Assembly (NCBI RefSeq): GCF_032452875.1
Contig: NC_083885.1
Coordinates: 61,078,425-61,142,424, forward strand
Length of the DNA: 64,000 nt
From: Bos javanicus
Taxonomy: Eukaryota > Chordata > Mammalia > Artiodactyla > Bovidae
Direction: 5' to 3'
Within the stretch, counting starts at the first letter, position 1. Every line of letters begins with the position of its first letter. Made by a program: the position numbers and the translations under genes. Shown here piece by piece: positions 1 to 11,400 of the stretch. The notes under the pieces are model-generated. The model was not told the DNA's origin. It saw only the letters and a list, made by a program, of their open reading frames with translations, and did no database searches.

Positions 1-164
1 CTTGAAGCCTGCACTTGGGGTGCCGGAGCCCCTGACAAAGCAGCTGCGCACCCAGCAGCCCCAGGGCATTGCCACTGAGGTCCATCCTCAGTAAGTGCTT
101 GTTGGCGATCAGTGCGGTCGTCAGGTCCTGGCAGACAGAGCTGGAAACTTGGCATCTCTTCAAC
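1..164 (-). CDS. NLRP12: NLRP12 coding exon 5: second LRR exon (cut by window edge)
   Basis: LRR exon whose acceptor (TCTCAG, 170-165) joins exon 4 in phase to give R-LKRCQVSSSVCQDL. It continues through LLRMDLSGNALG and LLCQGLRHPKCRLQ to the window edge. About 7 nt of the expected 171 lie outside. Confidence 0.9.
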
Positions 165-3100
165 CTGAGACGCAAAGAAGAAAAGAGCCAGGTGATTTCG
201 TTTGGGGTTGTTTTGTAAAGGGGCTTCCCAGGTGGCATTAGTGGTAAAGAACCCGCCTGCCAACGTAGGAGATGTAAGATGCAGATTCGATCCCTGGGTT
301 GGGAAGATCCCCTGGAGAAGGCAATGGCAACGAACTGTAGTATTCTTGTCAAGACTACAGTCCATGGGATCGCAAAGAATGGGACCTGACTCAGCAACTA
401 AACAAAAACAACACAGTGTGTATATTTTAATCTCCACCCCCTAATTTATTCCTCCTCTCCCCATTCTCTCTTCTTTTCTCCATCACTACAAGAAGGTAAT
501 TAAGTTAAAGTGAGGTCATGAGGGTGGACTCTGGTGCAATATGACGGGTGTCCTTCTATGGAGAGGAGATTAGGACAGAGACACACAAAGAAGAAAGACC
601 CTGAGAGGATGCAGGAAGAAGGTGGCCGTCTGCAAGGCAAGGAGAGGGGCCCGGAGGAAACCAAGCCTGCCGACGCGCTGAGCCAGAGCTTCCAGCCTCC
701 ACAGCTTTGAGAAAATCAAAGTCCATCACTTAAGTCATCCAGCCTGTGGTGCTTTCTTATGGGACCTCAAGCAAACATCATCCTATGATTTTTTGTTTTT
801 TGGCTACACCACGTGGCTTGCAGGATTTTAGCTCCCCAACCAGGGATTAAACCCGTGCCCCAGGCAGTAGAAGCTGGACGTCTTAACCACTGAACCACCA
901 GGGAAGTCCCATCCTATGCTCTTTCTGACGGAGCCCCTTGAGATGGAACGGTAGGGCCCCCAGAAGCTCACAGACCAGCCTGGACTCACCTCAGGTTCTG
1001 CAGTCTGCAGTTGGGGTGTCTGAGTCCTTGACATAGCAGCTTCACCCCCCGGCTTCCCAGGGCGTTGCTGTGCAAAGCCAGCTCCACCAGGCTGGGGTTG
1101 GTGCTGAGGGCAGCAGCCAGCTGCTCGCTGTAGATGTCGGGTAAAATGTGCCTCTCGGGGCTGCGGGAAGGACAGACAGGACGGTCAGTTTACGGAGATG
1201 TTTGGCCCTTGAACGTGTGCTCAGTCCCTCAGTCGTCTCCCACTCTTTGCCCGCCAGGCTCCTCTGTCCGTGGAATTTCCCAGTAAGAAGACTGGAGTGG
1301 GTTAGCATTTCCTTCTCCTGGGTATTTTCCCAACCCAGGGATCAAACCCACGTCTCCTGTGTCTCCTGCATTGGCAGGTGGGTTCTTTACCACTGAGCCT
1401 GAGGGCTTCCCAGGCAGCGCTAGTGGTAAAGAACCTGCTTGTCAATACAGAAGATGTAAGAGACAGAGGTTCGATCCCTGGGTTGGGAAGATCCCCTGGA
1501 GGAGGGCATGGCATCCCACTCCAGTATTCTTGCCTGGAGAATCCCATGGACAGAGGAGCCTGGTGGGCTACAGTCCACGGGGCTGCAAAGAGTCAGACAC
1601 AACTGAAGCAACCTAGCACACATGCATGCACCAGGGAAGCTCTATATTTGAATATGGACTGAGTATTAGAAGATATTAAGGAATTGTGTTTTTTGGTTGT
1701 TGCTTTTGTTTTTTGCTATGCTGATCGATTCCTGGGTTCAATCCCGTATTGAACCCAGGCCCTTCGCAGTGACAGCAGGAAGCCCTAACCACTGGAAAGT
1801 GAAAATGAAATTGCTTAATCGTGTCCAGCTCTTTGCCACCCCATGGACTGTAGCCTACCAGGTTCCTCTGTCCATGGGATTTTCCAGGCAGAATACTGGA
1901 GTGGGTTGCCGTTTCCTTCTCCAGGGGATCTTCCCGACCCAGGAATTGAACCTGGGTCTCCTGCATTGTAGGCAGACGCTTTACTGTCCAAGCTACCAGG
2001 GAAGTCCCCTAACCACTGGACCACCAGGAAATTCCCAGGAATTGTTAATTTTGTTAGGAATGATGATGCCATGGTGAGGGAAGGGGGCACAGGTTCAATC
2101 CTTGGTTGAGGAAATAGGATTCCACAAGCCTAGCAGGAACAATCCCCCCCAAATTTTTTTTTGAGGAAAAATAAAAAGCAAGACAGGGAACAATAGATGA
2201 AGCACATTTGGCAAAATGTTGCTAACTGGTCAAATAAATGATGAATATATATATTCATCTATCTATCTCTATATAAATACTCTGTGTATATTTGAAATAT
2301 TCCATTGTAATTTTTTTTTTCCAAAAGCATTAGCAAGCAACTCAGAGAGGGCAGAAAACCATAGAGCTCCACTACTTGATTGAGTTACTATCAGGGAGCT
2401 CTTTAAATTTATTGGTTTATTTATTTTGGCAGTGCATGCAGCGTGGGGGAATCTAAGTTCCAAACAAAGATTAAACCCGTGCCCCCTGCAGCAGAAGCAC
2501 GGAGTCTTAACCACTAGACCACCAGGGAAAGCCCCAGGGAGGTCTTTAAAGCCTTTCATCTGTACTTGTGGTTCCCAAGTGTGGTCCCCAGGCCAGCAGC
2601 ATCACCTGCTCTTCGGTCTTCATTCTTTTAATAAAGTTTGGGTGTTTCCCCCATAATGCTGTCTTATGTCAATTTAATTCTTAGGCCCAGTCAGAGACCC
2701 TAACCTCAAGGAAGAGGATTCTTCTTCCCCCGCAGTTCCAAAGCTGATGAAATCATTGTGAGACTGCACAAACGATTATTCCATCAGTTTTCCCACATAT
2801 ATGCCTTTCCACAGCTTGCCACACCAGAAACTCAAGTCTTGTCATAGCCCTACAAACATATTGTTCTTTTGTTAAGACTGTACATAAGCCCAAATTCTTT
2901 TTGTTTAAAATTTATTTTTAATTGAAGGATAATTGCTTACAACATTATGTTACTTTCTGCCTTACAGCAACATGAATCAGCCATAGGTATATATATGTCC
3001 CCTTCCTCTTGAACCTCCCTCCCATCTCCCACCCCATCCCACCTCTCTAGGTTGTCACAGAGCACCAGGTCGAGCTCCCTGAGTCAGACAGCAGATTCCC

Positions 3101-6100
3101 ACCGGCTGTCTAATTTACATATGGCAATGTATGTTTCCATGCTCCTCTCTCAACTCCTCCCACCCTCTCCTTCCCACACTGTGCCCACAAGTCTGTTCCC
3201 TTTGTCTGCCTGTGTCTCCACTGCTGCTCTGCAAATAGATTCATCAGTGCCATCTCTCTAGGTTCCATATATATATGCCTTAGCCCAAATTCTACAGATC
3301 CCTTAGGGTTACTCATTTCTGGGTCCATTCTCGTGTAAGTAGGAATGGACGTGCCACTAAACTTCTATTTTTTTTTTTTTTAGCTTGTGAATCTCGTCTT
3401 TTGTAAGTCTAATTTATAAGTCCCCAGTTTCACAACCTAAGAGAGGAGAGGGAACAAGAATGTTTCCTTTCCACTCCACTTACGTTGAAATCTTTGCTTC
3501 TAAGGTGATTCCTCAGGGAACCCAAACCAAAACAAAGTCCTAGCCAAACAAACACACAGAAAATGTCACTTGCTCAGAGTTTCCTTCACGGACCACCTCC
3601 TTTCATGTTGCCCTTCCCCTTTCAAGTCACTGTCTGTTATACAATATTACCCGGTTTTACTTTCTTCCTAATAGATAACTCTGTTTGCAACTACCTTAAT
3701 CAATTTCATTTCATTTGCCTATTGATTTATTTACTATTCTTTGTCTATCTTCCTTCTCCATTGACTGTTTGCTCTGTTAGGGGCACTGGCTGGCTTATTG
3801 ATACTGTCTTCAATCTATAAAAAAAAAAAAATGCCCAGCAACAAGAACTTACTGTATAGCACAGGGAACTATACTCAATATCTTATAATAACTTATAACG
3901 GAAAATAATCTGAAAAAAGTATATATATATGTATTATATATCTGAGTCACTTTGCTGTACACCTGAAACTAACACAGCATTGTCAATCAACTACACCTCA
4001 TTGTGAAAAAACTTTTAAGAAAAAAAAAAAAAGACCATATAGTAAGATTAGAAAATCACTGGGAATTCCCTGGAGGTCTAGTGCTTAGGACTGTGTGCTA
4101 TCACTGCCAGGGGCCCAGGTTCCATCCCTGGTCAGGGAACTAAGATCTCCTAAGCCCAGCAGGGCAAGAACAAGGAAAAAAAACTGAAAAAAAGGGATAG
4201 CCCAGCTCACAGATATAAGACCCTGGATAATATATGTTGACTGGATACATTCTCCTTGACATAGGCCACTATTTAGTCCTAATAAGTATTGCTTAGGGCT
4301 TCCCTGGTGGCTCAGTGGTAAAGAATCCACCTGCCAATGCATGAGACCTGGGTTCCATCCCTGGGTCAGGAAGATCCCCTGGAGCAGGGCATGGCAACCC
4401 ACTCCAGTATTCTTGCCTGGAAAATCCCATGGACAGAGAAGCCTGGCAGGCTACAGTCCACGGGGTCTCAAAGAGCTGGACACACTGAGCAACTGTTAGT
4501 GTTTTTGTTCTTGTTTAATAACTAGAAAATGACCTGGACACTGTTGACACTTCGGAGCCAAATAGTTGTTAGTGATGGAGGCTGTCCTGTGCATTATAGG
4601 ATATTTTTGCAGCATCCCTGACCTCCACCCACTAGACCTCTAGCATCTGTCTGATCTCCCCTAACTGTGACAGCGAAATCCTTCTCCACATATTGCCAAA
4701 TATCTCCTAGGATGGAGGGAAAAGTCACCCGCTTTGAGAACATGAACTTGGCTAAGGACATGAACTCGGGGAGCAAGCCCCAGCAAATACTTACGACGTT
4801 GCCAGGGGCCATCTCAGCCCGTCTTCTCCATGGGCTTGGTAGGCAGCCCCGAAGAGCTGCAGTACCTCGGCGTTCCTGCAGCTCTTCACACAAAAGGAGG
4901 ACACCATGTGTTCCATCTTGGTGGTGATGTTGTTGACCACGACCACCTGGAAGTGGCTGAGGGCTTGTTGGATGAATTCTTCCTCCTGGAGCTCGTACAG
5001 GCAGCCGAAGACCTCCAGGGCGCCCTGCTTCAGGGTGGACCCCTCGCTCCGAGCCTTGCGGCGGATCCACTCGAGCAGCTCGGTCTTGACGCCAGGCGAC
5101 ACCTTCCAGCCCAGCGTCTTCTCCAGGTAGCTCCTGGTCTCCTCGTTCAGGAGTCCAAACAGGAAACGGACTGTGAGGGCTAAGAAGCTCCTATCGGAGA
5201 AGGCGTACTCGGTCAGCAACCTGCTGAGGTTCCGCTCGGGGCCGGACCCGCTCGTTCCATCATCCAAGACGTAGTGCATGGCCGCGAAAAATTCCTGGAA
5301 ACTCAGATGGATGAAACTGTAGAGCGTCTCACAGATGATGTCCTTCTGGAAGATGTTCATGTTGAGGAAGGAAGAGACGTCGGCAGCGTCCAGGCCGTGC
5401 TCCCGGAGGTCGCGCTCCACAAAGAGGATCTTCTGTTCCCAGAGGCCGTGGGCCGCCAGGGCGCACAGCCCCCTCCGGTTGGGCGGGGACGGCAGGGTGG
5501 GGGTCCCTGGCTTGGGTTGCATCAGACTCAGGAGGTAGAGCAGGTACACGGCCGTCGTGGTCCTCGACCTCCGTCTTAAGAGCCCCCCGCCCTCCAGCTG
5601 CTGCTTGAGGCAGGTGCAGACCACCCAGCACACCATGGGGACAAAACACAGAGTGAAGAGGGGCTCGTCGTCCCTCACGAAGCTGAAGACCTGGCTGGCC
5701 TGCTCCCTGTCGTGGAAATACCTGTGGAAGTACTCCTTGCGCTCGGCCTCGGAGAAGCCCAGGATCGCCACGTGCCTGGGATGCTCCAGCGAGCGCTGGA
5801 GCTTGGCCAGAGCGGTGGGCCGCGTGGTGATGAGCAGAGACAGCTCGGGCAGGAGCTTTTTACGAATCAGGCTGCCCAGGAGGACCTCCGCGGGCGCTTT
5901 CTTCTCCCAGCAGAGGCACCAGGGGCCCTGCGGCTCGTGGAAGGATGGTCTGAGTTCGTCAAAGCCATCCATGATGACGAGCAGACGCTCAGGCACGCGG
6001 ACGAGCTCCTGGAGAGGTGCGCAGGGCTCCGGCCAGCAGCTGGCCAGGAGGTCTCGTACGCTGAGCTCTGCGGTGCCCCGGTTCATCTCCCGGCAGTTGA

Positions 6101-9077
6101 TGTAGCAGACGTAGTCGAACCTGTTTTGGAAGAGCTTCCCGTCGGCCCAGTCGAGCATCACTTTGTGGGCCAGCATGGATTTGCCCATGCCCGCCGCGCC
6201 CTGCAGGACCACAGTGCGCGGGGGCTCCGGACGCTCTTCATCTGGCTCGAAGAGGGCCTCGATCTGGATGAGGCTGGCCGGGTGGCCAGCGGTCCCCGCG
6301 TGTCCCCGGCCCGTGTCCAAGAGCTTCTGCTGGGCCCACCTGGGGCTGGAGTGTTCCTTCGCCAGGAGGAGCCGCGTGTACCGGTGGCTGAGGTTGACGA
6401 ACTCCCCCAGGCGCGCGTTGCGGTCTTCCATTAGCCGGAATTTCCTGCGGACGTAGTCCCTGTAAGTTTCCTGGGGATCTAACGGAGAGGAATGAAGGAC
6501 CGTGAAAGATAGATTGGTCAGCAGCCTTTAATGAATGCATGCATTAATGCAAACTGTGGTCTAGTGAACTATCTGCTTTGCGATGACGTTGGAAGTCTTT
6601 TCTAGATGGAGCCTGGGAACTTCGGTACTTCGGTACAACACCACAGATCTTGCCTTCTTGTGGCAAGCCGAAGCAACATGGGAACTATTCTTTTTTGTTG
6701 TTGTTTTTTTTTTTTTTTTGTTTTTTTTAACTTCCCAGGTGGCTTAGATGGTAAAGAATCCTCCTGCAATGCGGGAGACCTGGGTTTGATCCTTGGGTTG
6801 GGGAGATCCCCTGGAGAAGGGGACAGCTACCCACTCCAATATTCTGGCCTGGAGAATTCCATGGACAGAGGAACCTGGAGGGCTACAGTTTATAGGGTCA
6901 CAAAGAGTCAGACACAACTGAGCGATTTTCACACTTGACGTTAATAGGTGGCCCAGTGATAAAGAATCTGCCTGCCAGTGAAGGAGATGCGGGTTCAGTC
7001 TTTGGCTTGGGAAGATTCCCTGGAGAAGGAAATGGCAACCCACTCCAGTATTCTTGCCTGGGGAATACTATGGACAGAAGAGCCTGGTGGGCTACAGTCC
7101 ATGGGGTCTCGAAAGAGTCAAACATGACTGAGCACACAGGCAAGGATAGTTGATTTATTTACAGTGTGGTACCAATCTCTGCTGTACAGCAAACTGACTC
7201 ACTTATACACATATAGACATTCGTTTTCTAAATATTCTTTTCCATTATGATTTATCACAGGATACTGAACATACTTCACTGTGGTACTGTAAGACCTTGT
7301 TGTTTATCCATCCTACATAGACTAGTTTGGATCCGATAATCCAAAACTAGTCCTTCCCTCCCCCACCCACCTCCCCCTTGGCAATTAGGAGTCTGTTCTC
7401 TAGGTCTGTGAGTCTGTTTTGTGGATAGGTTCATTTGCACCATATTTTAGATTCTACACGTAAATGATATCATATGGTATTTGTCTTTCTGACTTCACCT
7501 AGAGCGATAATCTCTAGTTGCATCTGTGTTGCTGCAAATGGCCTGATTTCATTCTTTCTCATGGCTGAATAGCATTCCAGCTTCTTCAGGCTGGAATGGA
7601 TAAAGAAGATGTAATATATATATTTATCTTTATCCATTCAACTGCCGATGGACATTTAGGTCATTCCCATGTCTTGGCTACTGTGACTGGTGCTGCTGTG
7701 AGCAAAGGGGTGCGTGTATCTTTTTGAATTAGAGTTTGTTCGGGTATATGCCCCAGAGTGGGATTGCTGGGTCATATGGTAATTCTAGTTTTCGTTTTTT
7801 GAGGAACCTCCATGCTGTTTTCCATAGTGGCTCCACCAGCTTACATGGCTCGTGGCTCACCTTTTCTCGGAGCGGCAGCCAAGACGTCCAGAGAACATGC
7901 TGACTCGCTGCCCAGTGAGGGTGGGCCACCAGATGGAGCGTCTGGAAGAGGAATTTGGCCAGATCAGCTGGCACGTATCTGACTAGCCCTTCACGACAGT
8001 AACTTCCATTACATCAAACTGTCTACATGGTAATAACTCACTGCCCACAGGTATCGATCATAGTGATTGGCACCTCCATCCATCTGATTAACCCCTCAGC
8101 CAGGGCATTCTGAGTCGGCTTGGATCCCTCCTCCCCTTCAGCCCCACACCAGAAACTAGCGTTTTTGAAATGTCTTTTATCCATGTGTACTGGCATATTT
8201 TTTTTATTCAGTACTTATTTATTGAGCACCTTCTATTCTTTCATGGACTCCAAAATATATATTTATTAAGCACTTAGTATGAAAAGTGGGGTTTTCAAGC
8301 CAGCCAGGGTGATTGAGCAGGGGGAGGGAGAAAATGAGTAAAGGAATCACAGAGAAAGTAGTGCCTTCAGGGTTCTGACGGATGAATAGGAGTTTTCCAG
8401 GTGAAGAAGATAGAGGGAGATACTCCAGGCACCAGAGGGATGGGTTAGAGGTGGCTCTTGGGAGCCCAGCAATCATCAGGAAGGAGAAGGGGTGATCTTC
8501 CCCAGTGGTCCAGTGATTAAGAACCTGACTTCCAATGTAAGGGGCACAAGTTCAATCCCCAGTGGGGGAACTAAGATTTCACATGCCTCCATGCAACTAC
8601 AGAGAGAAACTGGCATGCTACAATGAGGACCCCACATGCCACAAGTAAGACCAGGTGCAGACAAATTAATTAATTTTTAAAACAGGAAGCAGGAGAAAAA
8701 TCTTGAAAAAAAACACAGCAAAACAAAAACACAGAAGAAGGGAATCAGTGGGCGGCAGCTTCAGCCCGGGCCATCACCACCTCCTTACCCTTCCCTTGGT
8801 CCTCTCTGTGGCCTCTCTCCCACAGGTCCTTCCTGTTGATCTGATGAAAGATGCTGAGGGCCAGCAGCCAGGCCTCCCGTGGCCCGAAATGAGCTGCCAG
8901 CAGCTGGGCCATTTCCAGGGGACCTGCCTGCTCCATCCGCCCCCAGGGGATCTTGCCCTCCCCCATTTCTGTCGCAGTCCCCAGGTATAACTTGAACTTC
9001 TTCAGCTCCACGGCCTCCAGTTCCTCCAAGTAGGTGCAGAGGCGACCCAGGTCACTCCTGAGTGGGGCTGAGGACAT
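1..9077 (-). CDS. NLRP12: NLRP12, PYD-NACHT-LRR innate immune receptor (5' part; 3' end outside window)
   Basis: Cytosolic NOD-like receptor; family members sense danger signals and tune NF-kB and inflammasome signalling (family knowledge). Five coding exons are read on the minus strand: 9077-8789 (PYD), 7941-7861 (linker), 6478-4795 (NACHT), 1160-990 and 164-<1 (LRRs). Every junction has GT/AG borders and the phases agree (1, 1, 2, 2). The assembled protein has a PYD at about residues 1-96, Walker A GAAGMGKS at about 217-224, Walker B within LLVIMDGFDEL at about 289-299 and an ITTRP motif at about 340-344. The leucine-rich repeats begin at about residue 685. The start ATG at 9077 gives the N-terminal length I recall for the human protein. 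No internal stop was found. Later LRR exons lie beyond the left edge. Paralogues such as NLRP3 are less likely, because the linker and NACHT wording match NLRP12. Confidence 0.93.
221..404 (+). mobile_element. Bov-tA SINE
   Basis: Begins with the tRNA-Glu-like head GGGCTTCCCAGGTGG and ends near GACTCAGCAACTAAACA. Diverged copy. Confidence 0.85.
788..909 (-). mobile_element. CHR-type tRNA-Glu SINE
   Basis: Reverse-orientation copy ending ACCACCAGGGAAGTCCC. It is flanked by a direct repeat of CATCCTATG (779-787 and 910-918), a target-site duplication. Confidence 0.85.
990..1160 (-). CDS. NLRP12: NLRP12 coding exon 4: first LRR exon
   Basis: A 171-nt exon, the standard NLRP leucine-rich repeat exon length. 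Acceptor CTTCCCGCAG (1170-1161), donor GTGAGTCC (989-982). The peptide includes EQLAAALSTNPSLVELALHS and VKLLCQGLRHPNCRLQNL, a full LRR pair in the ribonuclease-inhibitor style. Confidence 0.92.
1211..1615. mobile_element. Two Bov-tA SINEs, head to head
   Basis: 1211-1402 is a minus-strand copy and 1403-1615 a plus-strand copy whose head begins directly at its border. The pair forms a long imperfect inverted repeat inside NLRP12 intron 3. Confidence 0.85.
1688..2035 (-). mobile_element. CHR SINE with nested Bov-tA (1797-2006)
   Basis: The inner Bov-tA is flanked by a perfect 14-bp duplication CCCTAACCACTGGA (1783-1796 and 2007-2020), which belongs to the outer CHR element. This proves the order of insertion. 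Confidence 0.9.
2417..2535 (-). mobile_element. CHR-type SINE
   Basis: Reverse copy with CAGCAGAAGCACGGAGTC and the terminal CCACCAGGGAAAGCCC. Confidence 0.8.
2905..3275 (-). mobile_element. L1 LINE 3' region, antisense
   Basis: Matches the ruminant L1 tail wording in reverse (CAACATGAATCAGCCATA and nearby). Similar pieces recur at 7147-7845 and 11560-12340. Confidence 0.7.
3830..4030 (+). mobile_element. L1 LINE 3' tail
   Basis: Sense L1 tail with CACTTTGCTGTACACCTGAA and a terminal A-rich run near 4020-4033. Confidence 0.75.
4058..4165 (+). mobile_element. CHR-type SINE
   Basis: Sense copy: GGGAATTCCCTGGAGGTCTA through GGTCAGGGAACTAAGATC. Confidence 0.8.
4296..4495 (+). mobile_element. 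Bov-tA SINE
   Basis: Near-consensus head GGGCTTCCCTGGTGGCTCAG and body; ends near CACTGAGCAACTG. Confidence 0.9.
4530..4720 (-). mobile_element. MER5A-like DNA transposon remnant
   Basis: Carries the MER5A wording GGCTGTCCTGTGCATT and GCAGCATCCCTGACCTC. Old hAT-type non-autonomous element ending about 75 nt from the NACHT exon donor. Confidence 0.7.
4795..6478 (-). CDS. NLRP12: NLRP12 coding exon 3: NACHT and following helical domains
   Basis: A single 1684-nt exon carries the fish-specific-NACHT-associated segment, the NACHT ATPase and the winged-helix region. Visible motifs are GAAGMGKS (Walker A), LLVIMDGFDEL (Walker B region), ITTRP and IHLSFQEFFAA near the end of the NACHT-associated domain. 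The acceptor is TCCGTTAG (ending at 6479) and the donor GTAAGTAT (4794-4787), which leaves phase 2. Joined to 1160, the junction codon is TCC (Ser), then PERHILPDI. The C-terminal tail before the junction looks a few residues shorter than my recollection of the human protein. Confidence 0.94.
6728..7140 (+). mobile_element. Two Bov-tA SINEs in tandem
   Basis: 6728-6935 and 6945-7140 both read in the plus direction, each with the tRNA-like head and the CCTGGAGAA body. Confidence 0.88.
7147..7845 (-). mobile_element. L1 LINE 3' part, antisense
   Basis: A long antisense L1 piece including TTATCACAGGATACTGAACA and GGATTGCTGGGTCATATGGT. It ends about 15 nt from the NLRP12 exon 2 donor. Confidence 0.85.
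7861..7941 (-). CDS. NLRP12: NLRP12 coding exon 2: linker
   Basis: An 81-nt exon joins the PYD to the NACHT part. Its acceptor is CTCTTCCAG (ending at 7942) and its donor GTGAGCC (7860-7854). Both ends are phase 1, so exon 1 G plus AC and its own G plus AT each make Asp. The peptide reads GGPPSLGSESACSLDV then APRK. This exon is too short to stand out as an open frame and was found by phase and peptide similarity. An L1 fragment begins only about 15 nt past the donor. Confidence 0.85.
7942..8788 (-). other. NLRP12 intron 1
   Basis: Short intron with one CHR SINE at 8493-8690 (+). Nothing else recognised. Confidence 0.8.
8493..8690 (+). mobile_element. CHR-type SINE
   Basis: Sense copy with GTGGTCCAGTGATTAAGAAC and AACTAAGATTTCACATGCC. 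Confidence 0.8.
8789..9077 (-). CDS. NLRP12: NLRP12 coding exon 1: pyrin domain
   Basis: This exon encodes the death-fold pyrin domain, with the typical run YLEELEAVELKKFKLYL followed by IPWGRMEQAGPLEMAQLL and ending in INRKDLWERG. It is 289 nt and leaves phase 1 at donor G|GTAAGG (8788-8787). An open frame extends upstream of 9077, but ATG 9077 matches the family's N-terminus. Confidence 0.93.
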
Positions 9078-9473
9078 GGGGGCGCTGTGGGCCCTCCAGG
9101 AGAGAGGCTGGAGGGGTGTTTCTATAACTGGGAGGAGCGAGTCCACATGCACAGCTCTGATCACCACAGGCAGAGATGTGAATGCCCAGACAGTCCTTCT
9201 GTTGAAATAGCGCCTCCTCCCACTTCTATTCCTTCCCACCCCTCCCCACCACACCCTCACCTCACCAACAGGTCCATTTTGAAGAGGAGGAAGTGGAGAC
9301 AGATTGGGAAATCGCAGGAGGCCTTGAATGGTAGTGAGAAAGAACTTTCACTTCTCTCCTTCTTCCCCGCTCCCTGGACCAAACACTCTTTGTCCTGCCT
9401 GCTGTCTTCCTTGCCTCACTGGGTCCGAGGTAGATCTAACGATCAAAGTAGTTACTGCCCTTGGGGGTGAGGG

Positions 9474-9692
9474 GACGTTTCCCTGGTGGTGCTAGTGGTA
9501 AACAGCCCACCTGCCAATGCAGGAGACATAAGAGAGGTGGGTTCAATCCCTGGGTGGGGAAGATCCCCTGGAGGAGGGCATGGCAACCCACCCCAGTATT
9601 CTTGTGTGGAGAATCCCATGGACAGAGGAGCCTGGTGGGCTACAGTCCAAGGGGTTGTACAGAGTCAGACATGACTGAGGCAACTTAGCATG
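9474..9692 (+). mobile_element. Bov-tA SINE
   Basis: Near-complete sense copy 400 bp upstream of the NLRP12 start codon. Confidence 0.88.
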
Positions 9693-9963
9693 CACGCTTC
9701 CTCATGGGAGAATTAGACTTCCTTTCCGATGATATCGGACTTGGCTGTGACGCTTGCATTAACCAATGTCATGGGAGCAAATGTGAACATAAGACGTGGG
9801 TGAAGGGGAGCAAATTTTTCTTCCAGGTATTGATGAGGGAGACAGAAACTCAGAGGGGTACATGGATTTTCCACCATCACACAGCTAAACAAGGGCAGAG
9901 GTAGACATCTCATCTCCTTCAGACCAGGAAGCTGCCCTCGGATGAATGAAAAGGGCATAGTCA

Positions 9964-10110
9964 GGACTTCCCTGGTGATCCTGGAGTTCAGAATCCCTCT
10001 TCCAGGGCAGGGGGTGTGGGTATGATCCCTGCTGGGGGAACTAAGCCCACAGACTCTGGAGCCAGCCTGCCACAATTAAGACCCCATGCAGTGCACCCCC
10101 CCGACCCCCA
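9964..10110 (+). mobile_element. CHR-type SINE
   Basis: Begins GGACTTCCCTGGTGATCC and ends in a degenerate A/C tract. Confidence 0.8.
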
Positions 10111-10234
10111 ACCCCCAAGAAGATACAGTCTGGAGAAGGATGTAGCTCAAATAGCTATCAGGTGTTTATGTTGGGGAAAGATTTAGGTTGGATGGGGAGA
10201 AAGGAGGGATCTTATAATTGGATATTATTTTTTT

Positions 10235-10755
10235 CTTAAAGGTTTATTTATTTATTTTTGGCTGTGCTGAGTTTTCATCGCTATGTGTGGGTTTTCTCTA
10301 GTTGTGGCGAGTGGGGACTATTCTTCCTTGTGGTTCTCGGGCTTCTCATTGTGGTGGCTTCTTCTTGTGGAGCAGAGGCTCTAGGGAGATGGTCAGTAGT
10401 TGTGGCACACTTGCTTAGTTGTTCCATGGTACATGGAACCTTCACTGACCAGGGATCAAACCCACGTCCCCTGCATTGGCAAGCAGATTCTTATCCACTG
10501 TGCATGCCTGCATGCTAAGTCACTTCAGTCATGTCTGACTCTTTGCGACCTTATGGACTGTAGCCTGTCAGACTCCTGTGTCTGTGGGATTCTCCAGGCA
10601 AGAATGCTGGAGGGGTTTACCGTGCCCTCTTCTAAGGAATCATCCCAACCAAGGGAATCGAACCCACGTCTCTGGTATCTCCAGCATTGGAAGGCAGGTT
10701 CTTTACCACTAGAGCCACCCGGGAAGCCCCTTATCCACTGTTCCACCAAGGATGT
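10235..10755 (-). mobile_element. CHR SINE with nested Bov-tA (10501-10730)
   Basis: The inner Bov-tA (minus strand) is bounded by a perfect 10-bp repeat TTATCCACTG at 10491-10500 and 10731-10740, which is outer-element sequence duplicated on insertion. Confidence 0.92.
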
Positions 10756-11279
10756 CCAGGGAGCCAGTGAATGGTTTTGAACACAGCAACAAGGTGAAGA
10801 AGGGGTTTGGGGGAAATGCTTTGGTTTCTAGGTCTTTCTAGGGACAGTGATGCAATGTGGACACCCTCTATGGTCTTCACATTCCTGTCCCCCAACCCCT
10901 TGCCCTGGGGCTTTTCTGGTCAAGTGAGAGCTTGGAAGAGCTTTCTAAGCTTCACCCAAAACTTTTATAGGCTTGGTGAGGAAATGAAGAAGTAGGACTC
11001 AGCGTTAAGTCCTTCCATAGTCTATGTAAACTGGGAATTTCAGAGATGAGCTGTTTGGCTGTGACGCTTACTTGTGACGTGCTTTAATCGTCCTGTTCTC
11101 ACTTCCTTCTTTCCTCAACCACCATCTACACTGGAAGTCTGCCTCTTCAACTGCCAATGCTTCTAGAAGGAAAGACAGGACCCCTGTGCTTGGTGGAAAG
11201 GGGAGGCATTCGTGAGGGCCAGTCAAGTTTTCTGGACTCAGAATAAAGTTGGATTCATATATAAACAATATGGCTTTTC

Positions 11280-11400
11280 ATGTAATAAACTATAGTGAAA
11301 TAGAATAATATACATATATATATATTATATGACTGAATCACATTGCTGTATACCTAAAATTAACACCATACTGTAAATCAACAATGCTTCAAAAATTTTT
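11280..11400 (+). mobile_element. L1 LINE 3' tail fragment
   Basis: Wording CATTGCTGTATACCTAAAAT and CTGTAAATCAAC typical of ruminant L1 ends. Confidence 0.65.

Larger units (their letters stand above)
165..989 (-). other. NLRP12 intron 4, with two SINEs
   Basis: Intron between the two visible LRR exons. It holds a Bov-tA SINE (221-404, +) and a CHR-type SINE (788-909, -). Nothing gene-like was seen in the remainder. Confidence 0.85.
1161..4794 (-). other. NLRP12 intron 3, repeat-filled
   Basis: A 3.6-kb intron between the NACHT exon and the first LRR exon, made up largely of SINEs (1211-1402, 1403-1615, 1688-2035, 2417-2535, 4058-4165, 4296-4495), L1 pieces (2905-3275, 3830-4030) and a MER5A copy (4530-4720). 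No extra in-frame exon was found, and exon 3 joins exon 4 directly in phase. Confidence 0.8.
6479..7860 (-). other. NLRP12 intron 2, with two SINEs and an L1
   Basis: Contains a T-rich run (6692-6729), two consecutive sense Bov-tA SINEs and an antisense L1 that fills the rest almost to exon 2. No other coding signal seen. Confidence 0.8.

Noticed and set aside
221..404. tRNA-Glu-like heads of SINEs as possible tRNA genes
   Set aside because: They lack an intact cloverleaf and are followed by SINE bodies and tails; they are retroposed derivatives.
1359..1662. Many 60-130 codon frames containing PVFLPGESHGQRSL or similar wording
   Set aside because: All are translations of Bov-tA or Bov-A2 SINEs, repeated across the window in both orientations.
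5712..6434. Long plus-strand open frame (240 codons) opposite the NLRP12 NACHT exon
   Set aside because: It is the reverse strand of a GC-rich, strongly supported coding exon; the peptide has no recognisable domain, and several such mirror frames overlap here.
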